A stretch of DNA of 64,000 bases from contig OX235279.1 of the NCBI GenBank assembly GCA_944472155.2, positions 137,736,920-137,800,919 of the forward strand. Reading direction: 5' to 3'. Every line of letters starts with the position of its first letter. The first letter of the stretch is position 1. The stretch comes from Trichobilharzia szidati (lineage: Eukaryota > Platyhelminthes > Trematoda > Strigeidida > Schistosomatidae). Shown piece by piece: positions 1-11,525 of the stretch. A model generated the notes under the pieces. The model was not told the origin of the DNA and did not search any database. It saw only the letters and a list, made by a program, of their open reading frames with translations. A program made the position numbers and the translations under genes.

Positions 1-2775
1 CCCTGACCTTCAGTGGAGACTATAAATTCATGAATTTGTATGATTATTCCTGACATTTAGTATATTGTTATGTTGATGTTACTGAACTGCAATCCATCGA
101 TATTATTGTTGATCCGATGTTATTTAAACAACATTAGTGTTGTTAATAAGACTAATTCATTGACCATTCTGTATATATAACTTTAGAGCCTGATGAAGTG
201 CAGGTTATCGGAAAGAATATTCGTTGTTCAGTAACCATTACGTGGAAGTTTAAACGATATATACACTATGTACTATATGTAATAAAGTTGTTGTTGTCGT
301 GATTGTTTCAGTTAAATCTGACTTCTACGTCTATCCCAGTGTTGGGAATCTTTTCCAAATGATCAACTGTCTGGAGGCGCATTGTAGTCAAGATAGATGA
401 CAACCACAAAATCACTAACACTGCGTTACAACAATTTGACACGAGCTTCACTGTTTTAAAATGTAAGATAATGAATGCTTCACTATTGATCTGTTTTGAT
501 AAGTAGTAGTGTGGTGAGAGCTGGCTGTTAGCCAAATTGGTAGACAGTAATTTACGTCAATATTTACGTCCCCGATATTGGTTGTGAGAAAAATATGAAC
601 AAAGACTGATTCAACAGCCAGTCACAGCAGACTTTGCGTAGGCGGATGTTATCTGCAGATAGTCAATCTGAACTTCAGTAAACGGCCACAAAGAGATGAA
701 AGATTAACGTTCAGAGAGAAACCACCAATCAGAAGACTGTGTTTGTCTGCTTACAATAATCCATAATAATGTACATGAAAATCTATAAAAATCTGTTGAT
801 TTCGTGAATATACGATCTGTTGCCTGACCCTTGTCTTCTGTTGTTACAGTAGTAGTAGTTTAACTACACGAAGCGAAGTGGTCTTATTCGATGGTCACTA
901 CGTATACTTAAAAGGTTGGTCAATTCTGGTGGTTTCGTTTCTGTCAAAATCTATGAACGGAAAATAAAGTCGTGCTTTAAAATGTTATGGTGTTCTGCCT
1001 AAAGTCTACACATTGGATCCATCTTTTGCAAATCAGGCCATTACCACTATATATAATATTACTATGTACTAATTGGTATCCTCGTTGTATGTCCTCTCTT
1101 CATCCGCGATCTCCATCCCCTTAATGTTTGTGCGATTAATTATCAGAAGGAAAATATCAAAGTGTCGATAAGCTGGCTGTAATCGCTCAAGTTGGACAGA
1201 TTACTCCATTAACGAATGAGAAACACCGAGTTCTTACCTCCAACCAACACACCAGTGGATGCACAGAAATCTGAGAAGACTCCTGCCTTCTCTTTCATTT
1301 CGTCAACGGCCTCTTAACCTGCCACGAGTTCTCATCCTCTATTTTCTCCCACCAGTTTCGCATTCACACCACTCATTAGGATTTTGATGTTGACATCTGA
1401 CTGGGGTTTTGTCAATTACTGTTTGCAGTTGTATGTCTAAAACCTCCTTCCTCACTTATTCTGAGTTGTTTGAAGGTGAGCAGCACTGGGTATTTGTTAA
1501 TATCCTTCCTTTTGAGTTGGACCTTGTTGGCATCATCCTGAAATCTCCATTCATGTGAAATCACATAAAATAACAAACATCATGTGTCTAATTATCGATT
1601 AAGTTACTAAGTTACACATTAACTTTCTCACTCTAATGAAATCATACTTTGCAATACCGAATTCTTATAAAACTGTTCGAGTGCATTGATGCACCGGTCA
1701 TGATTGCTTACATGTATGTATACTGATGGTGTTCAGAGTTCATACAACATCATTTCAGACAAATGACTTGAAAAGTCACGTTCTTCTATTTATTACAAGG
1801 CCATTTTGTGGTTGTTTATCTACACAGAGTCTTCCTTCAGTAGCTTTTCTAGACATGAGTTGATTTTCAAGAGGCTGAAATCACTCTACTAATGAATTTC
1901 ATCTCTATCACTCACTATATCAGTGATCTGCATGAAAAGTGATTTCTACTCACACAGAGTTCTCAAGGTGTTGGAGGATATGGTTGAACATATCCATCAC
2001 CTATGCACAGTTCTTGTCTCGACTCTATCTCTTCTGTCAACAACACAAACTTCACGTATCGACTGATTTTAAATCTAATGAACGAGAGGGGAAGATGTCT
2101 ATAGATTTCTTGATTAGTTTGTGCTTCTAGAACTCACCTGCACTGAAACGGATGAGTTTTCTTCGACTGCATTTTATCCAAAACATGTGTGCCTTCGACT
2201 ATACATCTAGAGCGATTGAAACAGAGAGAGAAAGAGACTGGGTGGGAGAGAGTCCCTTCTCCACACCTGAGGATACTCACTCCAAACGAGTAGTGGAAGT
2301 TATAAGTACACATATGTCTGTCTAGACAAATACGAAAGTCTACCCTGACTGACAGCTAAATTCTCAACTCGACTCGACTGTTTGCCAGTGCATTGTCTGA
2401 ACACCTTGAACAGCAATCTTCGTATGTTTGGCATGCGCGTATTTTCAACTGATGAAGTGGCTGTTTATTTATATACACAATTTATTTTCTTCTAACTAAT
2501 CACTGAGCTTGTTAGTTTTGTTTATATTAAACGACATGAAATTGAATGTTCAATTATGTGTAGTATTCTGTTGCTAATGAAAACAACTACAATGCACTAT
2601 CAAACTGTAGGTATATTATTCAGACATTAACATCAACAAATACAATGATTCTTACTGTGAGGGTAAAATTCCGTTGGAACACTCTGTCTGTATCACACCA
2701 CCACAATTTAACATTCTTGTATATACCTTAGAAGTTTCGTTTAGCCGGTCATAATCAATATCCATGCTATCCGTA
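1..2775. other. no gene recognised
   Basis: AT-rich sequence with short frames only. A CTGATGA followed by GGAAAG at 190-212 may be a decayed member of the CTGANGA-GAAA repeats. Nothing else could be assigned. Confidence 0.5.
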
Positions 2776-3480
2776 TTATCAGATTGAGAACTTAAATGTA
2801 CTTGAAACGGCATTACTTGAGAAAGGAATAAACTTTAGCATAACTCGAAAACCACTGAAAGCGATAGAAATAGCTCTCATCATCGAAGATGCATTATCCC
2901 TCTTTCCTGATGCTAGAAACCTTAAAACAGATAATGACGATATGGAGAACGAAGTATTCAATATAAAACAGATTTTGATTGGAAATTGTTATCCGGAAAA
3001 GGTACTAGATAATATTGTCAATGAAAAGTAGTATAAGGGAAAACAGAAAATTGAAAAATCTTGGCTATCGACAATAGCCATTCCATATCGAAAGGACACA
3101 GATGAACGACTTCAAAGACTATTAGCTTCATTCGACATTAAAGTCTATTTCAAGCCCTCTAATTCTCCAGAGATAGCTTTTGTGAATGTCAAAGATATAG
3201 TTCCCAAAATGTGACAAAGTAATTGTATCTATAGGATAAAGTGTTCAGAATGTAAAGCATGCTGTTCAATGGAGAGCAGCAGACAGGTGAAGGTCAGGGT
3301 GTATGAACCTAGACTATGCACGATACGTCCACCCAGAAATGAAATAGAATTAAATAGTCTAGAGACAAGGTCGGCTATAGCAACATGCGACAGAAAGCGG
3401 ACATAAGTTTGATTTTGACAATATCGAAGAGGATTTCATTCACATAAAGAAAGATTGACCTCTGAAGCCTTGTACATTTT
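2776..3480 (+). pseudogene. Penelope-like element relic with the RT core deleted
   Basis: Plus-strand translation gives VLETALLEKGINFSITRK and IEIALIIEDALSLFP, which resemble the N-terminal region upstream of PLE reverse transcriptase. After an in-frame TAG near 3029 comes WLSTIAIPYRKDTDERLQRL, VKDIVPK and NCIYRIKCSEC, which resemble the linker and start of the GIY-YIG domain. The RT fingers, palm and thumb that should lie between are absent. Several stops follow. Family assignment is by motif order and recall. Confidence 0.6.
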
Positions 3481-3999
3481 AACGACATCGAATGCAGTGA
3501 ATAGGAAAGAAGGGATAGACTTATCACCTATATGGCAAATTCTAATGAAGCAAGAGAGATGAAAAAACAACAAAAGTGTCTATGAGCCTCCATGACCTTT
3601 TAAAAAATGTATTATCATGTTTATCGCATGTGAATTGACGTGTTTTCCAACTGATAAAGAAAATACAAACACACACAGTCATACCGAAAAATATATACAA
3701 TGACAGTATGACATTAATTTCAGTAAAAATTTTGAGCGTTTTGGAATAGATCAAAGAAAGTATAATTATATTTAAATAGTTTACACACTAAGATAAGTTT
3801 TGTTATTGGTAATTTTGCTCGAAAAATAATTATACTTTATTAGTATGACATTAGTCATTACAAATATATGATGGCTGTTTACATATTTCTTTCTATTGGT
3901 ACAAATGTCTATGGACAAGTAACCTTCAAATAAACTGACTTCGATTTATGTAAAAATTCTTTGAATATATATTTTGATGATTAATAAAATCCGAGTAAT

Positions 4000-4040
4000 T
4001 CTGCTGAAGAACCTGTGGCTTACACAGCGAAACGTTCAGA
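4000..4040 (+). repeat. CTGAAGA-stem-GAAAC motif
   Basis: CTGAAGA (4004-4010) is followed by CTGTG (4013-4017), a loop, CACAG (4023-4027) and GAAA (4029-4032). The stem is five perfect pairs. The arrangement resembles the conserved core of a hammerhead ribozyme. The flanking helices are not evident. Confidence 0.45.
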
Positions 4041-4504
4041 AAAATCTTGTTCTGATTGTTTGTTAAGCACACTGCGATAAATTTTAATAATTTATAATCC
4101 GTATTTTCACTCGATTTTCCACATAATGGCAACCTACTTATCCCGTCCAATTCCATCAGATTACACATCCTGGTTTGATACTTGTGGCATAATTAATGTT
4201 CGTGTTATCGTTTGGCCTAACGGTTGATTAGCATAGCACAAGAACCTGATAATTTCATCTGCTGGAAACAGAGGATATTGGTTTTTTGATAAAGACAGTC
4301 AATCTGGGACAGGAGTACTTTTAGCAAAATATTGTTCTCAATAACTCCTACTTGAAGCCTTAGACTTACAATATCAAGTTTGGTTAGAACAATATAGTCG
4401 GTAAAGACAAACTAAAATCACGTGAGAAACTGACTTGTGATACAAGAACATAATGGAATAATGGTGAGTTATTGTGGTATTATTTTTACTTTATTTCTTT
4501 GCAT

Positions 4505-4725
4505 TTCGAGGATAATGTAGGGCTTGAAGCTTGCGCTTTGAATTTTCAGTGGCAGTGGTATTCCTCATTACAGTGTGAGCCTGCTAACTTGGTGCCTAAC
4601 CTTACCCGTTTACTGGGATTACTACAGGCTAAGCAAGGTTCAAGATGTCGTCAGTCTGTGAGCGAATCCCGGACAAAGTGAATGGTTGACAGGCATTCTA
4701 CCACGGACTACCAACGAGGGTTAAC
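4505..4725 (-). mobile_element. RTE-tail SINE, old and diverged
   Basis: Order of blocks matches the reversed 37580 copy: gggcttgaagcttgcgct, cattacagtgtgagcctgc, cctaaccttacccgtttac, caggctaagcaagg, then a reversed tRNA-like head (gcgaatcccgg, gcattctaccacggac). Many substitutions. Confidence 0.6.
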
Positions 4726-5527
4726 AGGTGGATGTGACACGTTCGTGAACTGATAGTCGGCAAAAGTAAAGATTTCAAGGGTTTACTTGTAATCAGTGTT
4801 GTGAGTTAAAATATGGATGCTACTGCAAACAAACAAATAAATGAGATGCACTGGTTTCACTGAGTTCAAAGGATGACAAATAACGGCTATAATGACAAAA
4901 TGATAATAATAATAATGGTGTGGTGTGGTGTAAAAACAGCAGTCACAGCAGTGAAAGATAATCGAGTTCTAGTTGAATCGCAATGAACGAATGATATAGT
5001 GATCAAGTTTATATTCAGAACATGAAAACAATAACTACAGTTTTTGCAGAATAAAGTGGTTCCATCTTTTATTTCGTTGCCCTCTCGTCAGCTGCTTACA
5101 AGCAAAAGACATTATTAAATATAACTACAAAACAACTTTAACATACTTGCACAAAGTTCATTTTGAACAAAAATCAATCTATCAATATATGCACAGTAAT
5201 AATATACACATTTGCCACTCTGTGCTTGTTTAACACTAACTAATGTGTATAATTGTGTACATTGATGGATTTACGTGTTCAAGTTGGCTCAAGTCAGTGA
5301 GTCTATGATTTTGGTACCATTTCTGTTAAATGTATCTAACTGTGATACTACTGCTAACGTTTTTTTATTTTTATTATTGTCGCTTGTTACTTTTCCTGTT
5401 GTGATTTATTTTCCTTTTGCTGGGGTTCTTCTAATTGTTTTATTCCTTGTTATGCTGGTTTTAAGGGGAACAACCCACAAAGTCGCTTCTCTGTAAACTA
5501 TAATTTAATGTAACAATCCCCTTCTCA

Positions 5528-8500
5528 GGCGTGAGGCTAGCAACCCCACCCTGTAAACAAAGCTGCTACAGAAACTTCAGCACGATGTATCTCCTTGCGC
5601 CAAAAGAAAACGTCTGTGTGGGGACATGGAATGCCCGCACCATGTACGAGATTGGCAAAGCTGCCCAGATTGTAAACGAGATGAAAAGATACGGAATTCA
5701 AGTACTGGGAATATGTGAAAGCAGATGGAACGGGAATGGACTCACCAAATTGTCAACGGGTGAGTCAGTGATCTATTCCGGTCACCCAGAAGACAACAAC
5801 ACGCACACTGAGGCCGTGGCTATCATGATGTCACCAACGGTGACGAAGGCCCTGATGCAGTGGGAGGTGATTTCGCCTAGGATAATGACCGCCAGATTCA
5901 ACTCCAAAGGAAGGAAAGTGTCAGTTATACAATGCTATGCACCGACAAACAACGCAGACCTCGAAAAGAAAGAAGAATTCTACAGACAACTACAGGCAAC
6001 AATGGACAATACTCCAGCTGGTGACATTAAAATACTTATGGGAGACATGAACACCAAACTGGGACCAGACAACACAGAAAGGGAACTCATCATGGGTAGA
6101 GAAGCTCTCGGAGAAATGAATGAGAATGGAGAACTCTTTGCCGACTTATGCGCCTTCAATGAACTAGTGATTGGTGGCAGCGTATACAAACACAAGGATA
6201 TCCACAAGGCTACATGGGTGTCACCAGACGGGCGAACCAAAAACCAAATTGACTTCATCTCAATCTCAAGGAAGTGGAGGCGCAGTCTACTGGACACAAA
6301 AGCAACAAGAGGAGCAGACGTTGGCTCAGACCGCTATCTCGTACAAGGGACAATCCAAATCAAACTAAAAGCTTTCAGAGAAACAGGAGCTGTAGATAAA
6401 CCACAAGCCAAGTTCAACACTCAAAAGCTGAAGGACCAGGATACAAAGGATGTCTTTACTGCAAGCATAAAGGACAAAGCAGAGACACAAATCAACACTA
6501 GCGAAGAGGTCAGCATCGAAAAGCACTGGAACAACTTGAAATCAGTGTGGACTCAAACCGGCATGGAAGTTCTAGGCAGAAAGAAGAGACAGGACAAACT
6601 GTAGCTCACTACGGACACTTGGAGACTGATGAAAGTAAGAGGGATGGTGAAACAAAAGATTATCCAGTGCACCGAACAGCAACAAAAACACGATTTGAAT
6701 GCAAGCTACAATACACTGAACAAAGGAGTAAAGAAGAGTGCCAGAGAAGACAAAAGAAAATATTATGAAACCATGGCAAGTGAAGCAGAACAAGCTACAG
6801 TACAGGCAAAGGAGACCTCGCAACATTCTACCAAACAACTAGTTACCTATCGGGCAAACGTTTGACACAAATCAAGCCGGTGAAGGGTGACAATGGCAAG
6901 TCACTCACCAAAGAAGTGGAGCAAAGGAAATACTGGGCTGAACACTTCAAAAGACTTCTAAATCGACCGCCACCAACAACGTGCCCAACAATACCAACAA
7001 CGGAGGTAGAGCTACCAGTGAACACCAACCCCCCGACGAAATCAGAAGTCCTGAAGGCAATCAAGATGCTAAAAGCTGGAAAAGCAGCAGGACCAGATGG
7101 AATCCCAGCAGAAGCATTGAAAATGGACCCAGAGACAACAGCGAACTTGATGTCGGCACTACTGGAGAAGGTGTGGAAAGAGGCCAAGGTCCCTGAGGAT
7201 TGGAAGAAAGGATACTTACTCAAACTGCCAAAGAAAGGAGACCTAAGTCAATGCAAGAACTGGCGCGGAATTATGCTCCTGTCCATCCCAAGCAAAATAC
7301 TAAGCTGCATCATCCTGGAGAGAATCAAACACGCCCACCTGGATGAAAAACTTCGACCGGAACAGGCTGGATTCAGGAGAAGCAAGCCATGCATTGATCA
7401 GATCACCACATTACGGATCATCATTGAACAAAGCCTGGAATGGCAGTCACGTCTCTATCTCAACTTCATCGACTTTGAAAAGGCCTTCGACAGCGTCGAT
7501 AGAGAGGTGCTTTGGCAACTACTTCGCTACTATGGGGTGGCGCCAACAATTATGCATCTCATCCAACTGCTGTACGACAATGCTGCATGCCAAGTAATCC
7601 ACAACGGGAAACTTAGGGAATCCTTCGAAGTGAGGAGAGGAGTAAGACTAGGCTGCCTACTATCGCCAATGATTTTCCTGATTGCAGAAGATTGGATAAT
7701 GCGACAAACACTAGAAAATGAGGAAACAGGCATAAAATGGACTCACACAAAATACTTGAAGGATCTAGACTTCGCAGATTATATATGTCTGGTTTCTCAC
7801 AAACTGGAAGATATGCAAGCGAAAAGCAACAAGTTGGCAGAAGAAGCATCCAGAGAAGATAGGACATCAGGTGAACATAGAGAAAACAGAGGTGATGAAG
7901 ACTCCTGGGTAACACCACCAACAGCAACAATGACAACAGACAACAATCAACATAAATTGGGAGGAATCTGAAAGAAACAACCTCTTTTACCTACCTGGGA
8001 AGCATCGTTTCAACTACAGGCGGAACTGACGAGGATATCAATGCAAGGATCGGAAAAGCAAGACAAGCTTTCACTACTCTCAAGTCTGTGTGGAGGTCAA
8101 CAACACTCGGCATCGAAAATAAGATCCGGATTTTTAACTCCAATGTGAAGTCAGTACTACTCACCATACGGATCAGAGACTTGGCGCGTCATAAAGAGCA
8201 TCTCAAACAAACTACAGACCTTCATTAACAGCTGTCTTCGCTCAGTACTCAAGATCAGATCGCCAGAAAAGATCAGCAATAGGGATCTCTGGGAGCGAAC
8301 CAACCAGGAACCGATTGTGAAACAAATAGGCAGGAAGAAATGGAGATGGATTGGCCATACTCTGAGGAAACCATCAAGTGACATCACTAGACGAGCCATC
8401 GTTCGAGTGGAACCCGAATGGGAAGCGGCGAGTTGGTCGTCAGTGCAAGGGAGACTTGGAGGAGGTCATGTGAAGAGGAGATGAAAACGTGTGGGCAGAC

Positions 8501-8606
8501 ATGGAGCCAGGTGAAAACTCTAGCAGAAAACCGAACGCAATGGAGACGCGCCGCTGAAGCCCTATCTTCCTCTAGGAATTAAAGGAAACAATAATAATGA
8601 TAATGA
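5528..8606 (+). mobile_element. RTE-clade non-LTR retrotransposon (SR2-like), near full length, inactive
   Basis: The element starts near the gaggctagcaacccc block and ends in ggaattaaaggaaac followed by an aataataatg tail, the simple-repeat 3' end typical of RTE elements. It carries an AP-endonuclease domain, then a reverse transcriptase. The true 5' edge is uncertain because 5275-5527 could be 5' UTR. I could not find a target-site duplication. The 5' block and the 3' tail both recur in the tRNA-headed SINE at 59283 and 37580. Other RTE pieces in the window (61015, 63552) are close relatives. Confidence 0.85.
5531..8560 (+). pseudogene. RTE endonuclease-reverse transcriptase, broken by a stop and frameshifts
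   Basis: The natural start is probably the ATG at 5585. The AP-endonuclease shows GTWNARTMYEIGK, LGICESRW, GDMNTKLG and NQIDFISI, but the closing catalytic motif reads SDRYLV where the family has SDHxLV. A TAG at 6602-6604 interrupts the frame, which then continues to 6865 and shifts near 6840-6862. The reverse transcriptase (6862-7971) has LNFIDFEKAFDSVDR, GVRLGCLLSP where GVRQGCLLSP is expected, and FADYIC where FADDIC is expected, so the second metal-binding Asp is lost. Beyond about 7840 the frame breaks again, although similarity continues to about 8560. The protein cannot be functional as it stands. Confidence 0.88.
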
Positions 8607-9059
8607 AGTATTTAATATGATGGAGAGAAAAGGATTCTGTGAACACAATAAAAATGTACTGCGTCAAACCTCGTTGAGTAACTAACGATAATGGGCTTAA
8701 TGATGCAGATCATCAAATGGCAAATATCTCAAATAAAATGTCTGTCAAGGAAAGAAAGGTAGAGATATGAGTAATGGGATAGGTGTGTCAAACTGCATAT
8801 CTCAATCAATGCTAATGGAAAATATGTTGACTTCATTATAGGCTAAGGTGAACATAGTGAGTGACTGAACATAATTATTCTGCATATAGAGGTCAGATTT
8901 TCTGCATTTGTTTCCTACCGTCTCGACTACCAGTTGGAGACGAGGTCATGATCCTCCTCTTAATAAGTTACTGTGGACACAGTGAATCATCGACAGTTGC
9001 AGTGGTTTCATTTGATGCTCACTATGCACCATAAGAGAGAAGACCACGCTACTCATACA

Positions 9060-9180
9060 TTCGGTTGCTCGTTTACTCAAACATAATTTCTCTGAAGATG
9101 TTTGGCCGAGTTTGTCGAACGAAACGTTGGAATTACTCATTTCAATTTCGCTGAGTTTTGAGAAATATAATTTCTACAGA
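9060..9180 (+). repeat. decayed copy of the 46147 repeat family with CTGAAGA-stem-GAAAC
   Basis: CTGAAGA is at 9092-9098, GTTTG (9100-9104) can pair with CGAAC (9116-9120), and GAAA follows at 9121-9124. The sequence beyond (cgttggaatta, then cgctgag and ataatttctacagag) matches the 46100-46210 arm read in reverse. Confidence 0.6.
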
Positions 9181-9699
9181 GGTAAGTGTTGATGTGCATG
9201 TATCGATAAGACCATGCTATCAAGACTCATGTAACTAGCTGCACACAAGTGGTAAACCTCGCAGATGAACATTGAATAAATCATCATTGCTAACTTATTC
9301 TTAACTCGTCGTGTGACTACTGGTATATTTGAGGAGCTGAGTACCAGCTTAGCTGCAGTGAATGTTCTCTCGACCGTTGTGTTCAGTTGACACTGTGTGA
9401 CATTGGCAGCAACGTCAACTGTGTAACTTAATCTTAGAAGTGGTTTTTTCTCTTCATCTGTGCAGTGGTCAAACAGCTGTCTTTTTCTACAGTTAAGTGA
9501 ATCTCTTTTGTACTGAACTGGAGTGAAATTATGAAAGTGGATATGCTGACTACTCCAAGCCCAATTACGTTTCCAACTACATTTCTCTTCAAATATCCAT
9601 CTATCTTCTTAGAAGTCAACACTAACACCAGAATTGTGTAGAATACTACTGCCGATAAAACCACAGCATAAGAAATCATGGAACTATATAAACAAATGC

Positions 9700-9815
9700 G
9701 GAAGTTATACAAGCACATCGATATGACTATGAGCAATGAACTGTGCTCCGAACATCATCAGAAAATAAACGATGCTGTACCATGCTGTGTTTCATCAGAT
9801 GAAATAATAATAATA
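9700..9815 (+). repeat. decayed relative of the 13200 inverted-repeat element
   Basis: gatatgactatgagcaatga, actgtgctccgaacatcatc, agaaaataaa and gctgtgtttcatcagatg follow the order at 13625-13700. Confidence 0.55.
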
Positions 9816-11383
9816 TTATGGAAATAATTTATCCTCTCTATCGGTTGTGTCTAGTTAGAGTCTTTCACACCAGTGATAACTTGATGAATTCCCTCCTTTT
9901 CAAAACCCTCTGTATCTACTCCAATCATGAGTCGACACCCTGTACAGAGTTCATGTTCATCAACTCAAACTTTCACTTGTCTACTACTTTCTACTACACA
10001 GAAAACAACAAATTGGAGTTTGATTAACCAAATTCTGCTTCCTTAATCACAGATCCACAGAAAACACTTGTAGTCGATGATTCTACCGCTCAACTGTGAG
10101 TCGTGTTATGCACTTTTAACGACGATGACTTAAGCCTGTGAACTGTGGACAAATTAACAAGCCTATTACTTACGAATAAAATGGATACGACACGAAATGA
10201 AGTGGTGAAATCAATCCAGATTTAGCTTGTAATTATCAAAAGGGATCAATTACAGAAAGTAAAGTAGTTTGCCAAACATGTGGAGTGCGCACAGTGTATA
10301 TGGGATGCAGTATGAGCAGGGAAGATGTAACTGAACTATTTAATGTTACAGTTTTGTTACTCAACTAAAGCCCTCTCTCTCTGTATGACATCACTACATC
10401 CAATTTATCATTTTGTTACAGTCAAGATTGACTATCCTCTGCTCAGTTCCTATTCCTATAACTGCTATTATCTTCACCAATCTCTCATTGTAATTCGCTT
10501 CTTTTCTGATACAAACCTTAGTGATGCACTCTTCTTTCTGCAGCACTAGAAACCCTCATCATTGTTCATGGATTCCCTCGATATGTCAACGAGTAATACT
10601 CTTCCATTCAAGGAAGTCAGTCACTGGTATCATTCCGAAGCACTCTTTCATGACCTCATGTTAATCTACTCACCAATTATCCCTTACTGACCAGAACACT
10701 CGGTAACCGATGTACTGAACTGGTAATTGACTATTTCGAGGTAGTCTTCGTCATGAACTCATAATAGTTAGTATTTGACTACCATCCAGGGATTCTCATT
10801 CTATCTCTCAGTCAATGCAAATTGCAGAACGTAGATTTCGCTGCCTATGACAGGATAGAATGTACCACTAATTCATATAAGTAGTTGGGAAGCATTCACG
10901 TCAAACAGTGGTGCTCTCTAGCCGATGTTTATATCACATCAATCTGAGTGGTTTCTAACTGCACACACCATTCGGCTGTATGCTCCATTTTGTTATATCG
11001 TTTTTATTCTTAATTGACAGTTATACAATCAGTCATATTTGTGAGTCATCGGGCTTCGAAGGAAATAATGGTGAATTTCCAGCTCAAAATACGTTATCTG
11101 AAACCTTAGTGGGTTGTCCCACTCAAAAAACGCGAAATCCCCAAAAATATCCATCCGACCAACTTCCTTCACCAAAAGTGAAAGTAAATGGCATGTTTTC
11201 AGGCTGCTCGAAAGACACAGGATTATGGGAGATCTAGTATTTGAACACATTTATTCTAATGTATTTGAACACGTCGCTTAACTTCAGTCTTCACCAACCT
11301 ATGAAACACGGACACTTTCGTCTCCTAACTGAAAATGTCTTTTCATTGTAAAGCATTGAGACAGTATTCAGGAATAAGAAGTG

Positions 11384-11389
11384 TTTATT
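11384..11389 (-). terminator. polyadenylation signal of the GST gene
   Basis: AATAAA on the minus strand, 137 nt past the GST stop codon. The position fits a short 3' UTR. Confidence 0.55.
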
Positions 11390-11525
11390 TAATAGAAACA
11401 TTATTATTAATGAAAATAAAAATTAAGTAAAATCAAAGACCAGTATATCTTGAAACAAAAGTAAAACTACTAGGCTGCATATTTTATCTGCCTTCCTCGT
11501 TACCTTCAATTTATCATTCCGACGC

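Larger units (their letters stand above)
8607..11383. other. no gene recognised; two decayed repeats
   Basis: Holds the 9060 and 9700 repeats. Short frames here have no family resemblance and no signal peptide or motif that I can support. Confidence 0.5.

Noticed and set aside
5275..5496. 73-codon hydrophobic frame just before the RTE
   Set aside because: Its composition follows from a T-rich stretch, and it has no recognisable motif; it may be RTE 5' UTR.
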